Notes: generated from the letters alone by a model not told the origin. A stretch of DNA of 64,000 bases from Geosiphon pyriformis (GCA_016748015.1 JAAOMT010000222.1:513008-577007), one strand, 5' to 3'; numbered from the stretch's first letter, positions 1 to 11,579 are shown. Numbers and translations: made by a program.

Positions 1-225
1 TCGAAAAAGATAGCTCACATTTATATACAAAAAGTTGTAATACTACAAAACATCTTTCTGTGTCTTATAACCAAAAAACTCCATGGGTAAATACACATCT
101 AAAGAAAAAATTTTAGAGACTGATAATTAAAATCAGTTATACTGCAAAGACCAATTAAAAGTTTACAAAACTCGAATTAAAGCACTAAATATTACCATTA
201 TACTTTACCAAGTTTATCCATAACA
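1..225 (+). repeat. 5' LTR of element A (3' part only)
   Basis: This matches the last part of the 3' LTR at about 29040-29280, including the segment around 'tcttataaccaaaaaa' and the end ...TAACA. Directly after it come two bases and the primer site TGGTGCTC, which fixes the LTR end at 225. The start of the LTR lies outside the window. Confidence 0.85.
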
Positions 226-227
226 TT

Positions 228-245
228 TGGTGCTCTTTATAAAGT
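228..245 (+). promoter_or_regulatory. Primer binding site of element A
   Basis: TGGTGCTC starts two bases after the LTR end, as expected for a tRNA 3' end (...GAGCACCA) priming minus-strand DNA. The same core follows the 5' LTR of element 1 and, on the other strand, of C and H. I cannot assign the tRNA species. Confidence 0.7.
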
Positions 246-288
246 TATAAAAATCTACAAAGACAAAGCACCCCAGAAATTCACAAAA

Positions 289-2440
289 ATGGTGACTTTC
301 AAGACAATAGAAAAAGATTATTCATTATACAGAAAAGTATTATTTCAATACTTTAGACAAAATTTGGGAATATTACTTGAAGTATTACTACTAAAAGAGA
401 TTTTTGTTAATATCTACATGAAAAAATTGACTGTCTGTTAAGCTAAACAATAAACACAAGAAGAATCAGAGAACAGATACACCAAAAACTATTAACATAC
501 TTAACAAAAACCACTACCTAAGCCATAGCTAAAACTCTTCAAATAATTGATAAAAAAATTGAGAAATACACAACACAATAGTATTTTCAAGTAAAAAAAA
601 GACAAATAACAAAGCCTAATTTCATAGAATCCGAGTTCAAATCTGATAATACAACAGCTACACAAGAACAAACTTGATCTACAATTAGCAAAAAATCAAA
701 GTTCTTTTTACCAACCACTTTGTTATATTATTAGACACCAGAAAATAGAATCCTATTCAACCAATTCTCAGAAACACAAACAAAAATTCCAAGAACTTCC
801 AGAACTATATACTCTTGAGACCATAATAATAATCTTTAAACAAAATCCTTGGAAGAATACAAATTGTTATTTAGGAATTTTATCTTAACAACCAGTCAAT
901 TTAGCAGAAACATGTTCTCTTGGGCATTACCATTAGCACAGCTCTTAACAGAGCTAGCAACTATTTCTACAGAAGAAACAGCCATCTTACTACCTATTGA
1001 TCCTAATAAAAGAAAACAACCAGCATTAGTATTCAGAAAACAATATAGTACCTCACCATTAATTATCTCAGTCTTAACCAATAAACTATTTCCAATCAAT
1101 TAGAACATAACTTACTGAAATATTATGAAGCTTAAAAAATTTTCTGAAGAGGAAGATAATACATATTCTTGGATTGTAGAAGCCAAAAAAACAATTATCA
1201 CTAACAATTGGAATAATAACAAAACAATTCAAGCATTGTTTTTCTTTCTAATAGGAATGGCAGATTTGTGATACCAAAGTCTTGAAGAAAAACCAACTGA
1301 CTTTGCTAATTTCAAACTTGCTTTTTTGCAATATTTTTGTGATTTTAATATGTTTATCAGATTACAAAACCAGTTTAGTATAGTAAAACAAAAAGATCAT
1401 AAAGCCATAACCACTTATTTTAAACGATTTAATCAAATTTTCTGACAAATTTAAGTGATTAAAAGGGACTATTACACATCTGGACAAATCTTTAATCAAT
1501 TTATCAAAGGATTAAGAAATAATATCTTATAATCAGTAAGACTTCAGTGCTCAACAAACTTACAAAAAGCAGTCTTTCTTGCTCATGACTTTGAATTAGC
1601 AGAACAAGAAGCCAACTATACTTAAGCCATTAATTTGGCCATCAATAGAACCTCCAATATTGACAAAAACCTTATCCAATTAAGTGAGAAATTAACTCAG
1701 AAAATTGAGAGATTTTTAGCCAGTACTATAAGAATCTACCAGCCACTTCAACAAAGAGACAACAACAACAGATATCAACTGCAACAGAATTGTCAACAAC
1801 AACAACAACAACTCTGAAGCTCAAATTCTCATAACTGTTACTATTGTCAAAAACCCAGACATATTGCCTGAAATTGCTAAAAAAAAGTAACAAACCAAAA
1901 CTAAGAAAATCAATATTATCAACAACCAAGATATTCTTAAGCCTTAGGACTATAACACTTAGCACTTCAATATCAACTGCCACAGTACTCACAACAAATG
2001 CTTTAGAATTACTATTAGTCACTACCAACAATGACTCAATTAGCTGTATATAGTCAACCAAAACTGTAAGCAATTAACTACAATTAAAGATGGCAAAACA
2101 TCAATGAAAATCAACCACAACTTATTAATGAGCCATCCAGACCAATCAATTATAATAACACAACATTTTAACTCATACCAATTGGATATTCCAATCAAGC
2201 TTTGTATTTTGGTCTTATTGAAACTCAGAATTTTGGTAATACTACATCTTTAAAAGAGAAAAATATAGGCAAACTTCTCAATTTTTTGACTCTAAAAACT
2301 ATCTTGACTACCACTACTATTCTACCTACTACTATTACAAAAGACACCATTCTGGTCACTATATTCTCCTTTAACCTTGATAATCTGAACAACACTACTG
2401 ACTTTTTTAGCAGAGCTGCTATTAACTAGAACAAACTAAT
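289..2440 (+). pseudogene. gag of element A, decayed
   Basis: Gag makes the particle shell of the retrotransposon. An ATG at 289 follows a short leader. The clearest stretch is about 1130-1700, with SWIVEAKKTIITNNW and then the FLQYF and ITTYFKRF blocks shared with gag of elements 1, 2 and D. A Gln-rich stretch lies near 1755-1815. A CX2CX4HX4C zinc knuckle is at 1836-1877 with one stop inside it. The N-terminal part and the main block are in different frames. Many in-frame TAA and TAG codons replace expected Gln codons. Confidence 0.75.
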
Positions 2441-2449
2441 TATAGTGAT

Positions 2450-2790
2450 GTATATTAACACTTGAGTAGAAAAAATAAATATTAAATTAATACTCAACAG
2501 TGGGTCTGTAGATAACATAATTACAAAACAACTTATAGATTAATTAGATCACTAAGTGAATTAGGCAGCTACTACTCAAATTATTATAGCAGATAAAAAT
2601 ACCAAGACTTTGATAGAAAAAATTGACAATTTTTCCTTTAAAATTAGCAAAATTCAAATATCTACTAAAATTTTTATCATAGAAACTACCTAATATCAAG
2701 CCCTTATAGGAAATGATTGGCTAACAAAAACCCATACTACTTTAGACTAGAACATACAAAAGCTCTAAATCACTTTTAAAAGACAACACA
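2450..2790 (+). pseudogene. Aspartic protease region of element A
   Basis: This retroviral-type protease would cut the gag-pol polyprotein. The active-site block reads LILNSGS at about 2482-2505 where element 1 has LILDSGS, so the catalytic Asp codon is now Asn (AAC). The following TKQLID and ALIGNDWL blocks match elements 1, 2 and D. Stops interrupt it, so it is inactive. Confidence 0.7.
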
Positions 2791-3569
2791 CTTAAGTATC
2801 TGCAATATGTAGACACTTCTGAATAGCAATTTCAGAACAATCATTAATTGAATTCAATGAACTGATTTTCCAACCAATTTTAGAAACATATTAGGTTTTT
2901 TGAGTGAACAATTTTTAAACAGAGCTTTTACTAACCTCTACTTGGGAGGATAAAAGAAAAAAAAAAGCTGATAAAGAACATTAAGTTTTACTACCAATTT
3001 ACTAAACACCATATTAAAAAAAGCAACTATACTGACTTCTAAAGCTAAGTTGTGTTGATTGTAGAAAAAAATTATTTTTAATGAGCACTTACATCAGAGA
3101 CAACAAAATTTGGCTGACTATTACAAAATATTATTGTCAACTATGTATGTTAGAAAAATTTGAATGACCAAAGCAGCAGAGCAAATAAAACAATATTTTT
3201 TGTTTTGCATATGGTGAAATTCTACACAATAAAGATTTATAGAATAATGTTTCTGGAAGAAAAGAAATCTGTAATAAGTCTTGTTAATACACAATCCTAA
3301 TCAATGACTGAATGCAAAAAAGAACTCTGTTTACTGTAGTGTATCAACAGACAATAAACCAACTAGAAGACTATTCTTATAACAAAGAAAAAATTTGGGA
3401 AATGGCTTTAGCAAAATATGAAAGAGCCACCATTAAAAAAATATATGCTATTAAAGATGCCTTTGTAATTATCAAAAAAATAGATGATTTATTCACAGAT
3501 AACCCAGAAGTATTCTAAAACCAATACCAAGAATTGGCTTTTACTTAAAAGAAACAAAAATAAAGACTA

Positions 3570-4280
3570 GTTGATCTTAATACAAAGCTGTGTGATTATT
3601 GTCTGATTTCTTGTCATTTTCAATACTGTAACAAGTATAATTTCTTATTCAATCTATTTTCAAGAATGTTATATCTTATTATAAAATTATTAGAATTCAA
3701 AGAAGACCATAAATTAGTCACCAAAGACATGTTATTTTAAGAGCCAAATGAGACTGCTAAAATAGAACAGTACCTTGCTTATCCTGATTTTTCTAAAAAA
3801 TTGGAATTAAAATAGTATAGTAACAACTATAAAAAAATATGTCTTGAGAAAATACACAAAACTGATACTAGTTTTGACTTAAAATACCCTGGACAATCAC
3901 TCATAGTCATAGCTCCACATTTTCTTATAACAATAGACCTAAAAATAGCCTTGAAAATTCCTATTAATATGATAGTACAAGTCACATCTCAATCTAGTCT
4001 GGCCAAGAAAAAAATTGATGTGAAAAAAAGAATTATCAATACTAGATATACAAAAAATATTATCATGATGTTACAAAACAATTCAGATCAACCCTACAAA
4101 ATTGAGTCACAAGAAAAGATTGCTCAAGCTATCTTTTTGTCTTTCATAAAAATACCCCAATTAACTCTAGTTATTATGCACAAAGAATTAGATCTCATCA
4201 CCAAAAAAATTAATGGATTCAGATTAAATAGAAAAAGAAACATATCCATCAACTTTATAGAAAAAAACAGCAATTAGGTA
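3570..4280 (+). pseudogene. Cys-rich segment and dUTPase-like domain of element A
   Basis: Near 3583-3655 lies a Cys cluster (LCDYCLISCHFQYCN) matching the second Cys-rich module of element 1. From about 3900 the reading matches the dUTPase fold: SQSSLAKKKI (motif 2), a degraded motif 3 (RIINTRYTKN, catalytic Asp lost), and EKIAQAIFL (motif 4). Motif 5 is barely recognisable. The domain would hydrolyse dUTP and limit uracil in new cDNA. It is decayed here. Confidence 0.65.
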
Positions 4281-4737
4281 GAACTTATATACATAAACAC
4301 AGTTATTTCTATTTTTCCATGTTAATAATACATTTTTAAAATAAAGAGAAAGATCCAAGATCAAGTTATATTATTCAAAGCCAATCCAAAAATCTGTTCT
4401 TTAGCCAATATAGCCAATTTATATATGTTAATCAAAGTTTATAAACATCTAAAAATCCCCATCTATAATTATACTGAGAATACCATCAAAATTTCAGAAA
4501 AAACTTTCATTAGTTCTATATTCCTAGACATTTAGAATTCAGAAAAACCACAACCCATTCCAGATTTTATGCAATTATTCTTATTTTGCAATATTACCTT
4601 GCAAGTATAGAATCTGCCAAAAAAAAGTTATTTGTTCATACTGGAAAAAATCAATAAATTAAATTTGAAAAACTTAACCATTCTATAGTAAATCCAACTC
4701 AAGATCTTTTTAAATTAATACATTAATGTCTTTACCA

Positions 4738-4933
4738 GCAAAAATGAGTTTAAACACACTGATATTGTTAAACATCAGATTGACATAAAAGATGCATGAC
4801 TCATTAAGCAATGGGTCTATAGAATAAACTCAACAGGCAACAATCTAATTAAACAGGAGGTACAATGAATGCTCGACAATAGTTTAATCAAAAAATTGTT
4901 AAGTCTTTGGTCCTCTTCAGTTGTATTAATCAC
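4738..4933 (+). pseudogene. RT N-terminal part of element A, cut by element 1
   Basis: The sequence KNEFKHTDIVKHQID near 4740 is the usual entry into the Gypsy reverse transcriptase, followed by a block matching INRMLDNGLI of element 1. It stops at the element 1 target site inside SSVVLI. The other half resumes at 14943 with KKNEKIRFCIDY. Confidence 0.8.
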
Positions 4934-5749
4934 TATTATTCATAGAAATATAGAAAATATATTAGCACAATTATTAGCCAATCAGAAGTAAGCATAGTAA
5001 ATGTGGAATTCTAGGATTTCTTTTAGGAATTGCAGGATTCCAAGAATTTCAGAATTCCTCTTAAAGGAATCGCAGAATTCCAAGAATTCCAAGATTCCTG
5101 TTATGAAGAATCAAGGAATTGAGGAATCTCAATTATGTATATATAGTGGTAGTGTTAGAAACAGAAAAAACAGAATCAATACCACAGAATTCTTAGCAAG
5201 AAACAAAATCATCAAATAAATAATTATTCCATATCTCAATCCACTTTCCACTATTAACACTTCATGTTGATAGTAATTGATACTTGACCACACTGGAACA
5301 ATAGTTCTTGATCATGACTATTAACAGAATATTAATCTGCCAAACTGCCTGGGCTTATTTCTTTTCTTTCTTTATTTTTTTTTATTTTTCTTTGTTTTAT
5401 TTTCTTTTGTTGTTTACTAATTGAGTAAAAAGATTAAGCGCTGAGTTATTGATGTTAAAGATAGTTTGGTAAAAGACCCAGAAATAAGGGTAGAATTTTA
5501 TATATTATTGGATAGCTTACCAGAAGGGCACGACTGCCAGACTAAATCTAACTACTATGCTGAGAAAAAAATTGGGAAAACTCTTGATACATCTGCTATT
5601 GACACTATTGAATCTCTGTCCATTATACAAAGAACTCCATCAAAATCTTCAGATACCACATCTTCAGAACATCATCAACGGAAATAACTTTTGAGTACCA
5701 AGTTACAGGTTGTTATTTACTTCAACAGCAGAAATAATCACCTGTAACA
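4934..5749 (+). repeat. 5' LTR of element 1
   Basis: It runs from TATTATTC (TGTTACTC in sister copies) to TAACA. Visible promoter parts are a CCAAT box (GCCAATCAG, 4977-4985) and a TATA box (TATATATAG, 5138-5146). Between them lie repeated AATTCC/GGAATT motifs. AATAAATAA near 5215 may serve as the polyadenylation signal. A pyrimidine-rich run follows at 5355-5420, and TGGTAA (5467-5472) faces TTACCA (5517-5522). Confidence 0.9.
5138..5146 (+). promoter_or_regulatory. TATA box of the element 1 LTR promoter
   Basis: TATATATAG lies about 155 bp downstream of a CCAAT box. The same pair is kept in the other family-B LTRs, for example CCAAT 17366-17374 with TATA 17570-17578. Conservation across diverged copies supports a Pol II promoter in U3. 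Confidence 0.6.
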
Positions 5750-5751
5750 TT

Positions 5752-5769
5752 TGGTGCTCCTTGTGAGGT
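5752..5769 (+). promoter_or_regulatory. Primer binding site of element 1
   Basis: TGGTGCTCCTTGTGAGGT starts two bases after the LTR end. It is the fullest version among the copies, and its complement ends in GGAGCACCA, a plausible tRNA 3' end. Confidence 0.75.
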
Positions 5770-5811
5770 ATAATCCTACAGAGAACCAGCACCGACAACA
5801 CCAAACCAAAA

Positions 5812-7863
5812 GTGACAGAATCAGAAAATATAGGAGCAAACCATTTAGAATTTGCAAAATCTTTATTTCAACACTATTGTCAATACTTGGGATTAAACCA
5901 CAATCATATATCTGCCGAATCAGCCTTCAATTTCTACATCAACAAAAAGATTTCCTCTTTATTAGGAACACCAGTGAATACTGAATCAGTAAGAAAAACT
6001 TTCTATAAGGAATTAATTCAAAACACCAACCAACCAACAAATCATAATTTTGCATCCATCATTACTGAGATCAACAAAGAAATTGAATATCACACTCAAC
6101 AAAGATATCCCATTACATATGCTAGTAAAGACAAGGGAAAATTACAAACACCAGCAGTAACACCCAGAAAAATACAGCCATCTGCTTAGAAGAAAAACAG
6201 AGTTGAATCCCCAAGCAATCTATTCTACTACTATACATCTGAAAGCACCATCAACATATCATTAACAGATGCATTCCCATCAACTGTAACATCAGCATTT
6301 GGATGATTCCTATTTCAAAGTAGACAAAGAAAAACAGAATTGTTAGGACCATATGGCGAATACTTTGAGGGATTTAATTTGCAATCATCAACCCCATCAG
6401 GACTTTGATCACCACTGCCTCCACCAGATTTTGGAATCTCTGATCCGTGGGAAGCAGCAGAATCAGAAAAGGAGGAAGAAGAATCAGAGGATTAAGAATT
6501 TACTTACCAGCGCCCAATCACTAAAAACCTGGAAGTTGAAACCCTGGATTTTCAAACTCAGCAAAATCCAGATCTAGAAAATTCGGAAATCGAAACTCCG
6601 AATCATCAAAGGCAGAATAATCCAAACCCTGAATTAATTAATCAGCAAAACTTACCTCCAGTAATTGTCATCGATCAACCGCCAATTAATCCCATAGCCG
6701 AACCCATACAGCAGCCACTTCTACTACCACCCCAACAACCAGTACAACAACAACTGCTTCAACAGTCACCACAACCACCTAACTTGAATCCAATAGCCTA
6801 TGCATCAATCATAAAACTTAACAACTTTACTGGCAAAGAGGATGACGCTCAAGTATGGCTGAATGATGTAGAAAAGGCCATCACAGCCAACGGATAGAAT
6901 AATGCTCAAGCAATGCAAGCCATTCCCTACTTTCTCAAGGATACTGCCAATTCATGGTATCAGAGCCTGATTAATAAACCACAAGATTTTAATGCCTTCA
7001 AAGTGGAATTCCTAAGATACTTCAGCAACAATAACAGCATCAATCACCTAGTCAATACATTCACCACCATAAAACAAGGAGAAACTGAAGCAGTCACCAC
7101 TTATCTGGAACACTTCCATTGAAACCTATGCCAAATTCAAGCAATTAACACCAACTATTTCACAGCACCACAGATACTCAATCAGTTTATCCATGGCCTG
7201 TACAGCAGCATTTTGCAACATATATGTCCATTGCATCCAGGTACCCTTCAAGACGCAGTTACATGCGCCAGAAATTTTGAATCCACTGAGTCAGAGGCTA
7301 ACCACATCCAAGCTGTTAATCTAGTAATGAATGGATCATCTGAATTGGATTCCAAATTGGAAAAGTTCAGTGAATCAATTAATAAAAAATTGGAAGGATA
7401 CTTAGCTGACAATCACGCCATTTATCAGCCTCCACAATGATGCAATAATCAAAGAAACTCTATTTGTGCCCAAAATCAGCCACATTCATCTTCATCGACC
7501 AATTAATGGTGGCAACAAGAAATGCATATCTGCCACTATTGTGGTAAACAAGAACATATCCAAATTGACTGTTACCAGCATTTAAATAACCAACGATCGG
7601 GAAATCAATATCAAAACCCTGATCACCAGTTCCAAACTCCAAATCAATACCCAAATCAAAACCAACCCGCTTACCTACCAGTGACGCAGTCATCCATCTA
7701 TCAGTCTTTGGTGTACCAAGCTCCAATCTATTAACCACAGCCACAAGTGATTTATCAACAACCGCAGCCACAAATAATCTATCAATCCCAACAAATCCAA
7801 ACACTGCCCCAAAGCTTACCACCCAATGGAACCCAAAGACCAAGAATGACTCAATAGAGCTGG
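5812..7863 (+). pseudogene. gag of element 1
   Basis: The N-terminal segment (about 125 codons from 5812) is conserved in 2, C and D: it has an HLEFAKSLFQ block and AFNFYINKKI. A Pro/Gln-rich linker follows (about 6650-6790), then the capsid-like block with AIPYFLKDTANSWYQSL and TYLEHF. A perfect CX2CX4HX4C knuckle is at 7531-7572, and a Gln/Tyr/Pro-rich tail follows. The reading starts at GTG, not ATG, with no in-frame ATG back to the previous stop. Internal stops include TAG at 6895 where family A and D have Trp, and TGA at 7120 where D has Arg. Confidence 0.85.
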
Positions 7864-8520
7864 AGATTGGCAATAGTAGTCCATCAACTGATCCCCAGTT
7901 CTTCACAGCAATCATCTGGATTACGCCAGCGGAATTTGGGTACTGGTCAAACCCAAAACCCAAATTCTCAGAACTATTTAAGTCTCTTGATCACCCCAGA
8001 AGACGCCTCAACCAATAACTTGGCATTCACCCAAAAACAACCACTCACCAGTAATATCCCATCTGCTATCATTACCGAAGATGAGTCCTTGGCTGCTATC
8101 TTCTCATTCGAATTTGAAGAAACAGCTGCAACGCCATTATTTAGTGGAGCTGCTCTTAAAGCCAAACCAATTACCACAATGTACACTAACACCAAAGTCG
8201 AGGGACAATCCATCAAATTGATTCTTGACAGTGGTTCAGCAGGCAGTATCATCACACAGCAACTCATGGAACAATTAGGTCACTGAGTTGATCGAGCTGC
8301 TAGTGCCAGAATCATCACAGCTAATGAAGCGACCAAAACTCCAATTGGAGAAATTGATGATTTCCCTTTTGAATTCAATGGCATCATGACTCCCATTAAA
8401 GTTCTAGTGATGGAAGCCACTTAATACCAAGCTCTCATTGGTAATGACTGGCTATTCAAAGTCAATGCGACGTTAGACTGGAACACCCAGAAACTCCAGC
8501 TAACATATCAGGACCAACAC
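7864..8520 (+). pseudogene. Aspartic protease of element 1
   Basis: The active site LILDSGSAGSII is intact, with the catalytic Asp codon at 8227-8229. Downstream blocks IGEIDDFPFEF and QALIGNDWLF fit the second half of a retropepsin-like fold. It is in the same frame as gag, so no gag-pol frameshift is needed here. Two in-frame stops (after QLGH and within MEATxYQ) break the reading. It would process the polyprotein inside the particle. Confidence 0.8.
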
Positions 8521-9770
8521 ATGCATGTACCAGCCACGTGTGGCCACTTTAAGACTCCTCCAAGAGAGAAACTATTGATTGAACTGGAGGAGGAGAAAGA
8601 GAAACCTACCTGGGAAGCCTACCAAGTGTTGTGGGCTAATGAAGAGCATAACGAACTGCCACCAATACTTCCCTGGGACAACAACAACAATGGAAAAGGA
8701 AAACAAAAAGAAAAACTTACCTGGGAAACCGATGACTTGACCTAGACCAACAATGACGAGAGCAAACCAACTTCAAGCTGGGAATGGAAAGAAAACAAAG
8801 AAGAAAAGGGAAAAAGGAAAAAGAGAGAGGAAGAAAACACTCAAGCCAACAACACTTATATTCCATACACCTACAGTCAACAACAACCATCGACCTATTG
8901 CCAACCCAAACTGATATGCATTGATTGTGGCAAGAAATTGTCGTCAATGAGCGCATGCTGTGGCAACGACAAAGAATATCAGACGGCAACCAAGTTTTAT
9001 TGCCATGCATGCCATATCGAATGTTTTGGAAGACCAAAACGAATGGGAAAATAGGATAATACACCATGTATAGTCTGTGGAGAAACTCTTCTGGATAAAG
9101 GGATGTGGAATGACATCCCAGGATGTGGAGGAATATGCGATGTATCATGTCAATACACGATTCTAATAAGTGACTGGGTAAAGAAAGAAACCCCAATAGA
9201 AACAGCCTGGAGAAGAGCCGTACAGCAACTAAACAGTTGTCCACATGATGATGACAAAATTTAGCAAATGACACTCACTAAAATCGAAGGGGTGTTACCT
9301 GAGGAAATAAAAACAATCAAAGACAACCCCTCCAGAATCTTTAAAGCTTGACTGAGACGCAGAACCCATCATAAATCTCCTGGATTCAGAATAATTCCAC
9401 AAACACTACCAAGAATTAGCACCCACAAGGAAAGAACAAGAACAACAGTTAGAGCAGTTAAATGCTTGACTATGTCAACACTGCCTAATTTCCTGTAACT
9501 TCCAGTATTGTGATAAGTGTGACCTCATTTACAATCCACCACCATGCATGATCTATACAATTCCTGAAGAGAAAGAACCAATCAGCAGATGTGCATCAGA
9601 ATCAGAATCAATTTTCTATCCTGATTCAAACTCCGACAACGACAACAATGAAAACACTGGTTCCAGCTCCATTTAATATGGCGACAACAACGATACCAAT
9701 TCCAACTCAGATTCAAACTCTGATTTAAACTATGAACAATATATTGCACTACCAAATCTTTCCAAAGAAC
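8521..9770 (+). pseudogene. Charged linker and two Cys-rich (zinc-ribbon-like) modules of element 1
   Basis: A Glu/Lys/Trp-rich linker (8521-8880) contains three repeats of a KPTWE- or KLTWE-like motif. Module 1 (about 8911-9160) holds CIDC, ACC, CHAC, CIVC and CDVSC, enough for two or three zinc sites. After a frameshift near 9330-9350, module 2 (about 9465-9540) reads LCQHCLISCNFQYCDKCDL. An acidic Asn/Asp/Ser-rich stretch (about 9590-9740) leads to the dUTPase. The same arrangement occurs in element 2 and, decayed, in A and D. I know of no standard Gypsy domain in this position; the function is unknown. Confidence 0.7.
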
Positions 9771-9775
9771 AAGAG

Positions 9776-10732
9776 TTGAAATGGTATAATGACAATGAGG
9801 AAGGTATTATGCCAGAACGTGTGCATGATATGATTGCAGGGTTTGATCTGAGATATTCAGGAAAAGATGCCATCAAATTGGAACTGTATTCATGCATCTG
9901 CATTGATCTGAAAATAGCACTAAAAATTCCGGTAACAACAATGGTTCAATTAGCATCTAGGAGTAGTTTAGCAAAAAGAGAGATCAATATAAGAGGAGGA
10001 ATAATTGACGTGAGATATATAGGAAATATCATCGCCATGCTACAAAATGACTTGGAAAAGGCCTATATAATAGAGCCCAACAAAAAGATAGCACAGGCAA
10101 TATTCCTGCCTCTGGTTAGAGTAGCTCAGTTAGTGTCAATGGGAAAGAGGAAGGAATTAGGAATAACAGTGAGAGGAATACAAGGATTTGGATCAATGGG
10201 TAGAATAGAAGTACCAGTTAATATGGCGAAGGAAAAAATTGTTGGCCAAGGAGAAATTATCTCAGCTGGTCAAGCTATTTCTATTTCACTATATAGCCAG
10301 TACATGCTAGCAATAGGAAGAAAAGAAAAGAAACAAGGACAAATTTTTGAAGCTGAAGCAAACCTTTGTAAATCAGGAGAGATTGGGTTGATCAATCTTC
10401 ACCTACCAGCCAAAAACTATAACAGCATAAAAATTCCCATCTACAACAACACTGGCAATGTCATCAACATACCAGAAGGAACCACTATTGGATATTTAAC
10501 CACAGAAATAGAAGACCAACCACCAAATTCTATTCCAGACTTTCCACAACTTTGTGGATATGTTGACATCACATCACAAACAATCTATGGACAAGACAAA
10601 TGTTATTTGCTCCAACCAGAACAATTGGAACAAATGAACATGGGAAACTTAGATCCACTTCAATGTATGCAGCTCAAGATGTTACTCAACAATTTCAATA
10701 ACATCTTTGCCAGCAAAAATGAGTTTGGCTGA
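9776..10732 (+). pseudogene. dUTPase domain and linker to RT, element 1
   Basis: All five trimeric dUTPase motifs can be seen. Motif 1 AGFDLRYSG is at about 9836, motif 2 ASRSSLAK at about 9950, motif 3 GGIIDVRYIGN has its catalytic Asp at 10007-10009, motif 4 NKKIAQAIFLPL is near 10079, and motif 5 RGIQGFGSMGR is at 10172-10204. This 318-codon stretch is open. The enzyme converts dUTP to dUMP, which would protect cDNA from uracil. The C-terminal 150 residues are a linker (IPIYNNTGNVINIPEGTTIG) leading to RT. The second Asp usual in motif 3 (D-x-D-Y) is Arg here. Confidence 0.85.
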
Positions 10733-11579
10733 ACTGATATCATCCAGCATTAGATCAAGACTGGAGATGCAATGTCAATCAAACAAAGAGCATACAGAGT
10801 GCCACCAGCCAGCCACGAGATCATTCGTCAAGAGATAAACAGAATGCTTGACAATGGGCTAATTCAACTATCAATAAGCCCATGGTTGTTATCAGTGGTA
10901 CTCGTCCGTAAAAAGAATGGAAAAATCCAGTTTTGTGTAGACTACAGGAAACTCAATGGTGTAACTCATGGAGACAGTTATTCAACTCCATGAATACAGG
11001 AATTATTCAACGCTTTCAGTGGGAACAAATGGTTCTCAATATTAGATTTGGACAGTGGTTACTGGCAAGTAGCCATGAATTCAGCTGACAAAGAGAAGAC
11101 GGCATTTACTACTAGAGAAGGGAATTTTGAATTTGAAGTGATGCCATTTGGCTTAACCAATGCCCCAGCAACTTTCCAATAGCTAATGGAAATCATTTAT
11201 ACTGGCTTATTGTGGAAATCAGTAGTTGTATATTTGGACAACACCAATGTATTCTCAAAAATGTTTGATGATTATCTTCATCATCTTCAACAAGTGTTCG
11301 AAAGACTAAGAAGAGCAGAACTAAAGTTAAATGCAACAAAGTGCTTCTTTGGCAAGACAAAACTAAAATTCTTGGAACACATAGTCAGCAAAGACGGCAT
11401 CAAAACAGATCTGGAAAAAATAGAGATAGTAAAAAACTTTCCAGTGCTGACCAATATGACAGAACTGAAATCATTCTTGGAATTCACCAGCTACTATCAA
11501 CATTTTATCAAGAATTTTTCCAAGATAGTGCAGCCACTTAACCAACTGCAAAACAAAAATACAAAATATGAATGAACTG
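10710..11579 (+). pseudogene. Reverse transcriptase of element 1
   Basis: Recognisable blocks run in order: [68 protein letters not shown] and YLDN. The catalytic box is YLDN at 11231-11242 where element 2 has YLDD, so a catalytic Asp is lost. TGA and TAG stops replace Arg, Gln and Trp codons (for example, TGA near 10731 and TAG near 11180). Same frame as the dUTPase. Confidence 0.88.

Noticed and set aside
849-1103. Separate small protein of 84 residues
   Set aside because: It is a piece of the decayed gag of element A, in frame with the following capsid-like block.
1726-2073. 115-codon minus-strand reading frame (also 7460-7963 and 8717-9274)
   Set aside because: They lie antisense to gag or protease coding, have low-complexity composition from Gln/Asn-rich sense codons, and no family resemblance.
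9330-9350. Programmed +1 frameshift between the Cys-rich modules of element 1
   Set aside because: Element 2 has protease, both modules and dUTPase in one frame, so the shift in element 1 is a mutation.
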